From Alexandriicola marinus (GTDB taxonomy: Bacteria; Pseudomonadota; Alphaproteobacteria; Rhodobacterales; Rhodobacteraceae): a DNA stretch of 64,000 nucleotides. The translations under genes were made by a program, and so were the position numbers. Position 1 is the first letter of the stretch, and each line of letters starts with the position of its first letter. Of this stretch, positions 17,899-27,011 are shown in pieces. The notes beneath the pieces are model-generated. The model was not told where the DNA came from. It saw nothing but the letters and a program-made list of their open reading frames with translations, and did no database searches. The stretch is taken from NCBI RefSeq assembly GCF_004000435.1, contig NZ_RBVZ01000002.1:984501-1048500 (forward strand), read 5' to 3'.

Positions 17899-20800
17899 AT
17901 GGGCAAGCTTTTCTCATATCGGAACCGGGCGTTCCATTACGGGCCATACCCTCTGGAAAAACTTCCACGTCGGTCGGGGCCGGTTGATCTGAGCCGTATC
18001 GCACCGATGGAGGGCCTGTCCTTCCGAAGGCCCGATGATCCCCTGTCGATCGTGAACGCGATGCAGGATTATCAGGCGATGCTCGATGCGACCCGCGACG
18101 GGCTTGTGAAACGCGAATTGGCCGAGATACCCGACGATCCGGTCGAACAGGCCAATCACCTGAAATCATTTGGCTATTATTGCGATGCCTCCATGGTCGG
18201 CATTTGCGAGATCCCATCCGAGGCCTGGTTGGAGGATCAGCTCCGCAATCCCGATGTGGGTCGGCTCGCGGAAAAGCTCGAGACGATGCAGACCAAGACC
18301 CTTGCCGCCGGGATCGACGTGATCATGGCCGGGTTGAAGGAGTCGATGCGCGCCCCGCCGGCGGAATGCCGGCATCACAGCCATGCAATCGTGTTCCTTT
18401 ACGATATGCCGCGTGATCCACGCCCGGGCGAGAAAGGCTGCGACTGGATCGCCGATGCCCAGGCCCAGCGCGCCTGCCTGCGCGGCATGGAAACCGCCGT
18501 GACGCTTGCCAATTACATCCGACTTTTGGGGCGTGATGCGCGGGCGCATTCACAGGCGGCATCCGACATCCACCTGGGCAAGCTGGCGGTCGCGGCCGGG
18601 CTGGTGGATGAAGACGGGATCAATCCCTTCCTTGGGCGCCGCTACGGGCTTGCGGTAATCACCACAACGCTCGCGCCCCGGCCCGACAGGCCCCTTGCCC
18701 GGGGTGGCGCTGGGCTGGCCTGGACGATCGGCGCTGGATCGAATGCGAAGAACGCGCTGAACCGCGATCCCTTTGCAAGGCGGGAGTTTCGGCAGGGGCC
18801 GCATCCGTTCGAAACGCTCAGGCGGGTGGCCGAACCCACGACCTATATCGATGCACCCAATGTGGCGCGGGTCCCGAAACGGGCCAACATGTTCGCCCGC
18901 AGCCTGTTCGGTGATCTTGGCAAGGCCACGCAGGAGGCGACGAAGAACGGCAACTATGTTCGCAAGTCCGCTTCTGCCTTTGCGTTCCGCCCCTCGCTGG
19001 GTGCCTTCTGCCTTCTTCAGGATGGCGAAGCAGCGGGCATCCATCCGTCGACCGAAGATCCCCTGCGCAATGCGCGCAACATCAAGGCCGCGTCCTATTT
19101 CCTGGGCGTGGATGCGGTGGGCCTGTCGGCCTGCCCGGACTGGGCCTACTACAGCCACGATGCCGGCGGCCAGCCGATCACTCCCTATCATGGCAACGCC
19201 ATCTCGATGATCATCGATCAGGGTCACGAGACGATGGAAGGCGCCTCCGGCGATGACTGGATCGCCTGTGCCCAATCCATGCGGGCCTATCTGCGCTTTT
19301 CGCTTCTGGGTGGAGTGCTGGCCCAGCATATCCGCAACCTTGGCTATACCGCGCGGGTCCATACGGTCATGGACGACGAGGTTCTGCATCCGCCGCTCTT
19401 GTTGCTGTCCGGTCTGGGCGAGGTCAGCCGCATCGGCGAGGTGATCCTGAACCCGTTCCTTGGCCCTCGGCTGAAATCCGGGGTGGTCACGACGAACATG
19501 CCCATGACCCACGACAAGCCCATCGACTTCGGGCTTCAGCGGTTTTGCGAGGCCTGCAACAAATGCGCCCGCGAATGCCCCTCGGGCGCGATCACCGCGG
19601 GCCCCAAGCTGATGTTCAACGGCTATGAGATCTGGAAATCAGACAGCCAGAAATGCACCACTTATCGCGTCAGCCAGAAGAATGGCGCCATGTGCGGCCG
19701 CTGCATGAAGACCTGTCCGTGGAACCTCGAAGGTCTGTTCGCCGAGGCGCCGTTCCGTTGGGCTGCGATGAATTTTCCCGGTGCGGCCAAAGCACTGGCC
19801 CGGCTTGATGACGTGGCCGGCAACGGGGAAATCAACCGGACCAAGACGTGGTGGTGGGATCTCGAGATGGTGGATGACGGGGCCTACCGCCCTCCGTCGG
19901 AACCCCCGAACGCGCGGCGCCTGTCGAAATCGCTCGACTTGAAATTCGAGGATCAGACCCTTGCCGTCTATCCCGCGCCCCTTGCGCCACCGCCCTATGC
20001 CTACCCGTTTCCTATGGATCGAGAGGCGGGCATCCGCGCCTATCAGGAGATGATCACGGCCGAGGAGCACAAGGCTCGTCGCGCGCGCGGCGAACCGCCC
20101 GAACATCTCTATACCGCTGATCAGGGCGAAAGCCCGGTGATGCAGGTCGTCGTTTCCCAGGTCGACAGGATGACGCCCGATGTGACGAAATACGAATTCT
20201 CGATGCCGGATGGATCGGACATGCCGCCATTCGAGGCGGGTGCGCATATCGATGTGGTCGTGGCGCCGGAATTCCTTAGGCAATACTCGCTTTCCGGCAA
20301 TCCGGCGGACCGGACGAAATACCAGATCGCGGTTCTGCGCGAGGACAGGGGCCGCGGCGGATCAAGGCTGATGTCCCGTATCTTCGAGCCGGGTCGGCGC
20401 GTTTTCATCTCGCGCCCGATCAACCATTTTCCCCTCAGTGAAGACGCGCGTTTCACCTACCTGATGGGGGGCGGGATCGGCGTCACGCCGATGATCGCGA
20501 TGGCCCACAGGCTTCATGCGATCGGTGCCGATTTCGTTCTGCACTATTCCTGTTCAAGACGGGCGGACGCCGGGTTCCTAGACGATCTGGCTGCGGTGCC
20601 ATGGGCCGACAAGGTTCGTTATCACGTCTCGGACGAAGGCACGCGCTGCGATCTGTCGAAGACGCTCGTCCATCGTGACGGGGCCCATGTCTATACCTGT
20701 GGACCAGAGGCTTACATGGAGGATGTCATCCGTCAGGCAACGGCCAACGGCTTTAAGGACGAGGCGCTGCATCTGGAATATTTCTCTGTTCCCGAACAGC

Positions 20801-21081
20801 CTGAGTATGAGAACCATCCCTTCACGCTTCGCCTTGCCCGATCGGGCAGGACGGTCGAGGTCGCCGCTGACCAGGCCGCCACAGACGCACTTCTGGCGGC
20901 AGGCGTCCATGTCGACGTGAAATGCTCCGATGGTCTGTGCGGGGTCTGCAAATGCACCGTCCTGTCAGGCACGGTCGAGCATCGGGACTTTGTCCTGTCG
21001 AACAAGGATCGCGCCTCGGCCATGATCCTGTGCCAGAGCCGGGCGGCCGACCCCAACGGAACCCTCGAGATCGATCTTTGA
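17899..21081 (+). CDS. Self-sufficient reductive dehalogenase: corrinoid/2x[4Fe-4S] RdhA fused to FMN/NAD(P)H/[2Fe-2S] reductase
   Basis: A 1060-residue fusion. Residues 1 to about 720 form an RdhA-type module: a corrinoid-binding core with the conserved run ending LNPFLGPRLKSGVVTTNMPM, then two clusters with ligands Cys550/553/556/560 and Cys586/599/602/606. From about 740 on there is a phthalate-dioxygenase-reductase-like module: flavin motif RQYSLSGNPADR, nucleotide motif LMGGGIGVTPMIAMA, and a plant-type [2Fe-2S] ferredoxin with Cys1009/1014/1017. There is no Tat signal, so it should be cytoplasmic. The known type is BhbA/NpRdhA, the NAD(P)H-driven catabolic dehalogenases that remove halide from halogenated phenols. 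Cobalamin would be the cofactor. The halogenated substrate is unknown, and another reductive role (for example queuosine-like epoxide reduction by the related QueG) is less likely given the fused reductase. Confidence 0.88.
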   Translation: MGKLFSYRNRAFHYGPYPLEKLPRRSGPVDLSRIAPMEGLSFRRPDDPLSIVNAMQDYQAMLDATRDGLVKRELAEIPDDPVEQANHLKSFGYYCDASMVGICEIPSEAWLEDQLRNPDVGRLAEKLETMQTKTLAAGIDVIMAGLKESMRAPPAECRHHSHAIVFLYDMPRDPRPGEKGCDWIADAQAQRACLRGMETAVTLANYIRLLGRDARAHSQAASDIHLGKLAVAAGLVDEDGINPFLGRRYGLAVITTTLAPRPDRPLARGGAGLAWTIGAGSNAKNALNRDPFARREFRQGPHPFETLRRVAEPTTYIDAPNVARVPKRANMFARSLFGDLGKATQEATKNGNYVRKSASAFAFRPSLGAFCLLQDGEAAGIHPSTEDPLRNARNIKAASYFLGVDAVGLSACPDWAYYSHDAGGQPITPYHGNAISMIIDQGHETMEGASGDDWIACAQSMRAYLRFSLLGGVLAQHIRNLGYTARVHTVMDDEVLHPPLLLLSGLGEVSRIGEVILNPFLGPRLKSGVVTTNMPMTHDKPIDFGLQRFCEACNKCARECPSGAITAGPKLMFNGYEIWKSDSQKCTTYRVSQKNGAMCGRCMKTCPWNLEGLFAEAPFRWAAMNFPGAAKALARLDDVAGNGEINRTKTWWWDLEMVDDGAYRPPSEPPNARRLSKSLDLKFEDQTLAVYPAPLAPPPYAYPFPMDREAGIRAYQEMITAEEHKARRARGEPPEHLYTADQGESPVMQVVVSQVDRMTPDVTKYEFSMPDGSDMPPFEAGAHIDVVVAPEFLRQYSLSGNPADRTKYQIAVLREDRGRGGSRLMSRIFEPGRRVFISRPINHFPLSEDARFTYLMGGGIGVTPMIAMAHRLHAIGADFVLHYSCSRRADAGFLDDLAAVPWADKVRYHVSDEGTRCDLSKTLVHRDGAHVYTCGPEAYMEDVIRQATANGFKDEALHLEYFSVPEQPEYENHPFTLRLARSGRTVEVAADQAATDALLAAGVHVDVKCSDGLCGVCKCTVLSGTVEHRDFVLSNKDRASAMILCQSRAADPNGTLEIDL

Positions 21082-21145
21082 GGACGGGCTTGAACCCAAA
21101 CGCCTGTCGGCCGAAAAACGGGCACAACGATTACGGGGCGGCACG

Positions 21146-22669
21146 ATGACAAACCCACTTTATGATGAATTGTTCGGCATCCATGCCGGGAAAGACACGC
21201 CCTTCCTGCATCTGGCAGATGGGGAGGTCATCTCGCATTCGGCGTTCCTCGCGCAGGCCGGACAATTCGCCAATCTGCTGGATCAGGAAAGCATCGCGCC
21301 CGGTGACCGCATCGCTGTGCAGGTCGAAAAATGCCCCGAGATGCTTGCGCTCTATGCCGCCTGCGCTCAGCGCGGGGCGATCTTTCTGCCGCTCAATACC
21401 GGCTATTCGGGGGAGGAGCTGTCCTATTTCCTCGACAACAGCGGGGCGCGGCTGCTGGTCTGCGATCCCGCGAAGGAGGAGGCCCTGCGGCCACATGCCG
21501 ATGCATCGGGCGCCATGATCCTGACGATGGCTGCCGGGCAGGGCAGTTTTCTTGATGCCGCTGCCCAGCTTCCGGCCGAGGCCAAGACGATTGACCGCAG
21601 CCCCGAAGATCTGGCGGCATTCCTGTATACCTCGGGCACGACGGGGCGGTCGAAGGGGGCGATGCTGACACAGGAGAACCTGCTGTCGAACGCGCGCACT
21701 CTGGCCGAATACTGGCGGTTCGGGCCTCAGGACGTGCTTCTCCATGCGTTGCCGATCTTTCATACCCACGGGCTTTTCGTGGCGACGAATGTCGTTCTGC
21801 TGACCGGGGGATCGATGATCTTTCTTCCGAAGTTCGATGTCGATGCGATGATCGGGGGGCTGCCCGCTGCGACCACGATGATGGGCGTGCCGACCTTCTA
21901 TACGCGACTGCTGGATGATCCGCGCTTCACCGGCGATCTGGTCGCGCATATGCGGCTTTTCGTGTCGGGCTCCGCCCCGCTTCTGGCCGAAACGCATACC
22001 GCATTCGAGGCGCGCACCGGGCACCGGATCCTTGAACGCTATGGCATGACCGAAACCAACATGAACACGTCGAACCCCTACGACGGCGAACGGCGCGCCG
22101 GCACGGTGGGCTTTCCTCTTCCCGGGGTCGAGCTGAAGGTGACCGATCCGCAAACAGGTGAAGCCGTCCCGCAGGGCGAGGTCGGCATGATCGAGGTGCG
22201 CGGGCCGAATGTCTTCAAGGGCTATTGGGGGATGCCCGAAAAGACGGCCGAAGAGCTGCGCGCGGACGGCTTCTTCATCACCGGCGATCTGGGCCGTGTC
22301 GATGAGGACGGCTATGTCCATATCGTGGGCCGCAACAAGGATCTGATCATCGCGGGCGGGTTCAACATCTATCCCAAGGAAGTCGAGGATGTTCTCGATC
22401 AGCAGCCGGGGGTTCTGGAATCCGCAGTGATCGGTGTGCCACACGCCGACATGGGCGAAGGCATCGTCGCCGTTCTGGTGCCCAAGGCCGGCGAATCACC
22501 CGATATCGAGGCGATCAAGGCGGCGCTCGGCGATGTGCTGGCCCGGTTCAAGCATCCCCGCCATTTCGAGGTTCTGGATGCTCTGCCCCGTAACACGATG
22601 GGCAAGGTCCAGAAGGCCGCCCTCAGAGAGCGGTTTGACGGGGTGTTTGCCGATCGAGCCACGACATGA
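21146..22669 (+). CDS. matB: Malonyl-CoA synthetase (malonate--CoA ligase), acyl-adenylate family
   Basis: A 507-residue ANL-superfamily ligase with P-loop YTSGTTGRSKG (residues 161-171), the A5 block ERYGMTETNMNTS, GDLGRVDEDG and a C-terminal Lys in RNTMGKVQK. The TETNMNTSNPYDG stretch and overall length match MatB-type malonyl-CoA synthetases, which activate malonate or methylmalonate for fatty acid or polyketide synthesis. It follows the dehalogenase on the same strand after 64 bases; an operon is possible but there is no known pathway link. Its 3' end overlaps convergently with bchO by 47 bases. Confidence 0.88.
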   Translation: MTNPLYDELFGIHAGKDTPFLHLADGEVISHSAFLAQAGQFANLLDQESIAPGDRIAVQVEKCPEMLALYAACAQRGAIFLPLNTGYSGEELSYFLDNSGARLLVCDPAKEEALRPHADASGAMILTMAAGQGSFLDAAAQLPAEAKTIDRSPEDLAAFLYTSGTTGRSKGAMLTQENLLSNARTLAEYWRFGPQDVLLHALPIFHTHGLFVATNVVLLTGGSMIFLPKFDVDAMIGGLPAATTMMGVPTFYTRLLDDPRFTGDLVAHMRLFVSGSAPLLAETHTAFEARTGHRILERYGMTETNMNTSNPYDGERRAGTVGFPLPGVELKVTDPQTGEAVPQGEVGMIEVRGPNVFKGYWGMPEKTAEELRADGFFITGDLGRVDEDGYVHIVGRNKDLIIAGGFNIYPKEVEDVLDQQPGVLESAVIGVPHADMGEGIVAVLVPKAGESPDIEAIKAALGDVLARFKHPRHFEVLDALPRNTMGKVQKAALRERFDGVFADRATT

Positions 22670-23498
22670 TCTCGGCGGCGATCCGTTCGGGCGCTTCTTC
22701 ATGGGCCAGATGCCCCAGCCCGTCGAGATCGAGGACCGTGGCCTGCGGCAGATCCCGCGCAGCCTGAACGCTGGTTTCTGGCGGCACGGCCGTATCGCGG
22801 CCCCCCGTGATCAACAACACAGGCACATCGATCGTGGGCAACGCAGCCAGCAAATCGTCAAGGTCCCATTGCGCCATCATCGACAGCGTTGCGTCGACAT
22901 GCCCACGATCCTGCGCAAGCCGCAGATAAAGCGCCTCACCCTCCGGATCGAGGGTCGAGCCCGTGCCCTTGAGCAGCTTTCCGACCGATGCGGGGGTCGC
23001 CGTCGCGGTAAACATGTTCGCACTGAACGGATTGAAAGCCAGAACCTTTGCCATCAACGGGAAAAGCCACCCGGCCACGCCGCGAAACTTGCCCAGCGCG
23101 GCGTTTATGCCGATCACCCCGCCTGGGGGGGGATCCTCCATCGCCATGCGCAGCGCGATCGCGGCCCCCGCGGAATGGCCGATGATCGCCTGTGGCCGCC
23201 AGCCTTCCTGCGCCAGCAGTTTGCCGATGTCCTCGGCCATCGTATCGAGGCCAAGCCGCTGACGCCCGCCGATCCGGGTAAAGCCCTGTCCGGGCAGGTC
23301 GATCGCCACGACACGATGGTGCCGTGCGAGTATCGGAAACAGGCCGCGGAAACTTTGGGTCGCGCCGCCCGCCCCGTGGATCAGCAGTAACAGTGGCCCT
23401 TGCCCCGCCACCTGAACATGCCAGCGATGCGGACGGCACAGGATGATCCGGGAATGCTCTGTCAGGGGCCAATTTGTCGCGTCTTCGGGAAACCGCAC
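22623..23498 (-). CDS. bchO: BchO, magnesium-chelatase-associated alpha/beta hydrolase
   Basis: A 291-residue alpha/beta hydrolase with oxyanion region HGAGG (41-45), nucleophile elbow GHSAG with Ser109, and a C-terminal His in DGLGHLAHEE. BchO is always encoded with the Mg-chelatase subunits; its exact reaction in bacteriochlorophyll synthesis is not settled. The start is a GTG six bases after the bchD stop, with ctggag upstream. It is the last gene of the crtA-bchI-bchD-bchO transcription unit and marks the left border of the photosynthesis cluster, overlapping matB tail to tail. Confidence 0.93.
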   Translation of the reverse strand: MRFPEDATNWPLTEHSRIILCRPHRWHVQVAGQGPLLLLIHGAGGATQSFRGLFPILARHHRVVAIDLPGQGFTRIGGRQRLGLDTMAEDIGKLLAQEGWRPQAIIGHSAGAAIALRMAMEDPPPGGVIGINAALGKFRGVAGWLFPLMAKVLAFNPFSANMFTATATPASVGKLLKGTGSTLDPEGEALYLRLAQDRGHVDATLSMMAQWDLDDLLAALPTIDVPVLLITGGRDTAVPPETSVQAARDLPQATVLDLDGLGHLAHEEAPERIAAEIMSWLDRQTPRQTAL

Positions 23499-23503
23499 CG
23501 GGA

Positions 23504-25177
23504 TTACTCCAGCGCCGCTGAAACCGCCTCGGACAGTCGTTCGGCATTGGCGCGTGGAAGCGGCAGGTAGGTGCCGTCGAGTATCTCGCTCAAGGTGCGG
23601 AGCTGTTTTTCGGGACGGTTGCCCGTATCGATCACGATGCTGTCCATGCCACCCATCCTGAGACTTCGGGCGACACGCTGCGCATCTTCGGCGGCGGCGG
23701 CGCGGTTCGCCTCACCGTTCAGCGCGATGTTGGCGCGGCCATCGGTCAACAGGGCCATCGTCGGTGTCAGGCCGCGACGCCGGGCATGATCGGCCAGTTC
23801 CATGGCGGCCTGAAGACCGGCGGCCAGCGGCGTTCCGCCTCCGCCAGGCAGGGCGGCCAATTGTTTCTTGGTGCGCACAAGGCTGCGCGTGGGTGACAGC
23901 AGAAGTTCCGCCTTGTCACCACGAAACGCGATCAGGGCCACGTGATCCCGGCGCGCATAGGCCTGACCCAGCAGCAGTTCGACCGCACCTTTCGCCTCGG
24001 CCAGCCGTGCGATCGCGGACGAGCCCGACGCATCGACAGCAAAGACCAGAAGCCTGTCGGACCTGTCTTCGTAGCGTTTGACCCGGATATCGGACATCCG
24101 CACATGAATGCCGGCGCGATCGGGCTGGGCCATCTTGCGGATCGTCTGCCAAGGCGCCGCGGCGCGCAGCGTGGCCACCAGATCGACCCGCGCACCGCCA
24201 TCGACCCGCCCGGGACGGGACGGCAGAGGCCGGCCACGCCGATTGCCACGGACACGCGCGCCCGCGCCGCTGCCCCGCACCGCACGTGCGCGGGCCGCGC
24301 TCAGCCTGGCGAGCAGGTCATCGGGGATCAGCGCGCGCACTGCCTCCAGGAGGAGTTCATCCGGGATGGTCAGTTCACCCTGATCCGGGTCGTCCTGTTC
24401 CGCCTGATCCTGTGGCGGTTCGGGCGGCTGTTCGTCCTGCTCGGGCTCTTCGGGGGCGGGCACATGGGTCGCGCGATGGGCAAGCGTCAGCGCGGCGGCG
24501 GTTTCGATATCCTGGTCGACGACACAGTCGCGCCCATCCAGCGCCGCAAGGGCAACGGCTGCCCGCTTGGCGAACATCGGCGCGCGGGCCGAGTCGATGC
24601 CGAGTGTAAGACACAGCACGCCAAGCGCGCGATAGGCGTCGTCGCCGAACCGCATGGAAGAAAGCCTGTCGCGGGCCGCTTCGATCCGCTGGCTCTCATC
24701 TGACCAGACCGGGACGGAGCGCCAGGCGACATCCGAGAGATCAATGGCGAATGCCAACCTTTCGGCCAGCGATGCCGGCAGCGCCTCGTCGGGTTCCGCC
24801 CCTTCGTCGAGGGCCACGAGACAGGGCCCCTGACCCTCATCAAGCCGCATCGCAATGCGGGCGGCAAGGCGGGGTGTCGTGCGTTCCGCCATGGCAAGGA
24901 CAAGGCTGCGCGTCGTCTCGATCAGTCCCTGACGATAGACAGGACTGCCTGCCGACAAGGTCGCCGCGACATCGAGCCCGCCAAAGAGCGCGTCATCCGG
25001 CACCGTCGGGGAAATGCGCTGGGCAGGCTGGGCAAGCCGTCCGACAAGATCGAGGCAATGTTCCCGGACCGGCCCGGCACGGGACCGGATCGTGATGCCT
25101 CCCAGCCCGCCGGGATCGACGGCCAGAAGTGACATCGCGAGGCCAAACCTCTGGCACGGGTCGGACAGGTCAGCCAA
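23504..25177 (-). CDS. bchD: Magnesium chelatase subunit D (BchD)
   Basis: About 557 residues. The N-terminal AAA+-like module (degenerate, no intact Walker A) is followed by a long acidic Pro/Glu/Gln-rich linker (about PEEPEQDEQPPEPPQ) and a C-terminal integrin-I/von Willebrand domain with MIDAS motif VDASGSS and LTDGRANIAL. With BchI it forms the ATP-driven double ring that lets BchH insert Mg2+ into protoporphyrin IX. The start is uncertain: a TTG at 25177 overlaps the bchI stop and has ggaggagg just upstream; an in-frame ATG at 25135 would shorten it by 14 residues. Confidence 0.95.
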   Translation of the reverse strand: MADLSDPCQRFGLAMSLLAVDPGGLGGITIRSRAGPVREHCLDLVGRLAQPAQRISPTVPDDALFGGLDVAATLSAGSPVYRQGLIETTRSLVLAMAERTTPRLAARIAMRLDEGQGPCLVALDEGAEPDEALPASLAERLAFAIDLSDVAWRSVPVWSDESQRIEAARDRLSSMRFGDDAYRALGVLCLTLGIDSARAPMFAKRAAVALAALDGRDCVVDQDIETAAALTLAHRATHVPAPEEPEQDEQPPEPPQDQAEQDDPDQGELTIPDELLLEAVRALIPDDLLARLSAARARAVRGSGAGARVRGNRRGRPLPSRPGRVDGGARVDLVATLRAAAPWQTIRKMAQPDRAGIHVRMSDIRVKRYEDRSDRLLVFAVDASGSSAIARLAEAKGAVELLLGQAYARRDHVALIAFRGDKAELLLSPTRSLVRTKKQLAALPGGGGTPLAAGLQAAMELADHARRRGLTPTMALLTDGRANIALNGEANRAAAAEDAQRVARSLRMGGMDSIVIDTGNRPEKQLRTLSEILDGTYLPLPRANAERLSEAVSAALE

Positions 25178-26174
25178 GGACCTCCTCCACAACGCGGCCC
25201 ACGCGGGCCCCGCTTCCTGCCTCGTCAAGCGGATCGCGCCGCAACCGGTGCCGAAGCGACGTCGCCGCCACTTTGCGCACATGGTCCGTTCTGGGTGCGC
25301 CGTCGCCCTGCCACGCGGCATAGGCGCGGGCCGCCTTGAGAAGGGTCAGTTCCCCGCGTAGCCCGTCCGAGCCCAGCGCGAGGCACAGTTCGGCTACTTC
25401 GCGCAGCGTCTCTTCGGGGACGACGACATCGCCCAGCGCCTTGCGCGCGGCCACGATCCGTTCGCGGATCGTCGCATCTTCGGCCTGCCAACGCAGCATG
25501 AAGGCGGCGTTGTCGGTCTCATAGGCGTCGCGGCGTCGGATTACCTCGATCCGTTCGTCGATATCGGTGGGTGAGGCCACCTCGACCGACAGACCGAACC
25601 GATCCAGAAGCTGGGGCCGGAGTTCGCCCTCTTCGGGGTTGCCGGAGCCCACAAGGACGAACCGTGCCGGGTGCCGGATGCTCAGACCCTCGCGTTCGAC
25701 GACGTTCTGGCCGGATTGGGCTACGTCAAGCAGCAGGTCCACGATGTGATCCTCTAGAAGGTTCACCTCGTCGATATAAAGATATCCACGGTTGGCCCGG
25801 GCCAGAAGGCCCGGCTGGAACGCCTTTTCGCCCTTGGTCAGGGCGCGTTCGATGTCCAGCGCGCCCGTCACGCGATCTTCGGTCACGCCAAGCGGCAGAT
25901 CAACGACGGGGGTCGGACGGCTGACCGTCCGGCCGGTTGCACCGACCGCCCAATCGGGCACGTCATCGGCGCGCGCCGAATTGACGGGGCATCCGTCGAT
26001 CACGGAAATTTCGGGCAGGAGCGCCGCAAGGGCGCGAACGGCTGTGGATTTGCCTGTGCCGCGATCCCCGAAGACGAGAACGCCGCCGATGCTCGGGTCG
26101 ATGGCGGTCAGGATCATGGCGAGTTTCATCTCGCTCTGACCGACAATCGCGGAAAAGGGGAAGGGGGTTGTCAT
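25170..26174 (-). CDS. bchI: Magnesium chelatase ATPase subunit I (BchI)
   Basis: A 334-residue AAA+ ATPase with Walker A GDRGTGKST (36-44), Walker B YLYIDEVNLL, sensor GSGNPEEGELRPQ and arginine finger region DRFGL. It powers Mg2+ insertion together with BchD and BchH. The ATG at 26174 overlaps the crtA stop (ATGA) and has ggagg four bases upstream, so the longer frame from 26216 is rejected. Coupling to crtA upstream and bchD downstream shows one transcription unit. Confidence 0.97.
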   Translation of the reverse strand: MTTPFPFSAIVGQSEMKLAMILTAIDPSIGGVLVFGDRGTGKSTAVRALAALLPEISVIDGCPVNSARADDVPDWAVGATGRTVSRPTPVVDLPLGVTEDRVTGALDIERALTKGEKAFQPGLLARANRGYLYIDEVNLLEDHIVDLLLDVAQSGQNVVEREGLSIRHPARFVLVGSGNPEEGELRPQLLDRFGLSVEVASPTDIDERIEVIRRRDAYETDNAAFMLRWQAEDATIRERIVAARKALGDVVVPEETLREVAELCLALGSDGLRGELTLLKAARAYAAWQGDGAPRTDHVRKVAATSLRHRLRRDPLDEAGSGARVGRVVEEVLG

Positions 26175-26890
26175 GCGGCCTCCGGAAGTCGGCTGAGGGG
26201 GGATGTGCCATTCCACGTTCCGTCGTCGGACAGAACGGTGAACCGGGCATAAAGCTCTTCGCTGAACCAGCCATTCTCGCGCACGGCGCGGATGGCTTCG
26301 GCATGGGCTCCGGTTCTGGCAAAAGCGGCCATGTCATCGACATTGGGCCAGATCGAGAATGTCACCTGATGAAAGAGGGGCATCTCTCCGATGCCGATCT
26401 TGAAAACGACGTTCGGGTCGGCTCCGACCCGCTCGGAGATGGCGGGAACGCGATCCCAGAACCGGGCGGCCTTTGCGGGACGGATGTTTGCCCGGGTCAG
26501 CGCGGCCACCGGGCCGGTCGTTTGCGCCCTATCCTGCGTAATCTCGAACGGCTCGACGCCGGACCAATTGCCACGAACCGACCGCGTTCCAAGAAAGACG
26601 CTCCAGTGTTCATCGGACTTGCGGCGGAAGGATTTGAAGACCCGGTTTTCCCGGGTTCCATGCCGTGCGGCCTCTTCGTCTTGCCAGGTGGCGACGATGG
26701 CAAAGACCCTGGGCAGGGCCACCGGAGAGAAGCCTTCGCCCCAGTTGGAGCCCGATCCGCACAGCTTCCAGAACCCGATGTCGCGGCTGAGGCTAAGACC
26801 GATCCGTGCAAAGCCCATCTGCCCGAAGGCCCAGAGCCGCGCCGGAACGGTTCCGAATCGAAAGAAGGAAAGGCTGACGGTTTGGCTCAC
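26171..26890 (-). CDS. crtA: Spheroidene monooxygenase (CrtA)
   Basis: A 239-residue enzyme with the family start SFFRFGTVPARLWAFGQMGF and core GTRSVRGNWSGVEPF. It adds a keto group at C-2 of spheroidene to give spheroidenone in the presence of oxygen. Its presence implies spheroidenone is the main aerobic carotenoid. It is first in a minus-strand unit with bchI, bchD and bchO, and it shares a divergent control region holding two PpsR palindromes with crtI. Confidence 0.95.
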   Translation of the reverse strand: MSQTVSLSFFRFGTVPARLWAFGQMGFARIGLSLSRDIGFWKLCGSGSNWGEGFSPVALPRVFAIVATWQDEEAARHGTRENRVFKSFRRKSDEHWSVFLGTRSVRGNWSGVEPFEITQDRAQTTGPVAALTRANIRPAKAARFWDRVPAISERVGADPNVVFKIGIGEMPLFHQVTFSIWPNVDDMAAFARTGAHAEAIRAVRENGWFSEELYARFTVLSDDGTWNGTSPLSRLPEAA

Positions 26891-26907
26891 GACTGACTCG
26901 TTGTTAG

Positions 26908-26925
26908 TGTCAACTTATCCTGACA
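26908..26925. promoter_or_regulatory. PpsR/CrtJ binding palindrome (crtA-proximal)
   Basis: TGT-N12-ACA, perfect fit to the PpsR/CrtJ consensus, in the crtA-crtI divergent region only 17 bases from the crtA start. Expected to repress crtA under oxygen or strong light. Confidence 0.85.
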
Positions 26926-26973
26926 CACATGAACTTCATTGAAAAGAGAAAGGAGTCTTGTCTCGGTAGTGAT

Positions 26974-26991
26974 TGTCAATTTAAGTTTACA
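26974..26991. promoter_or_regulatory. PpsR/CrtJ binding palindrome (crtI-proximal)
   Basis: Second TGT-N12-ACA in this control region, about 20 bases before the crtI start and 66 bases from its partner. A pair at this distance fits looping or cooperative binding by the tetrameric repressor. Confidence 0.85.
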
Positions 26992-27011
26992 TATCTAAGG
27001 TCGGAGTCGTG

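Noticed and set aside
21131-22444. 437-residue minus-strand ORF opposite the malonyl-CoA synthetase
   Set aside because: Shadow; the plus strand carries an intact ANL-family enzyme.
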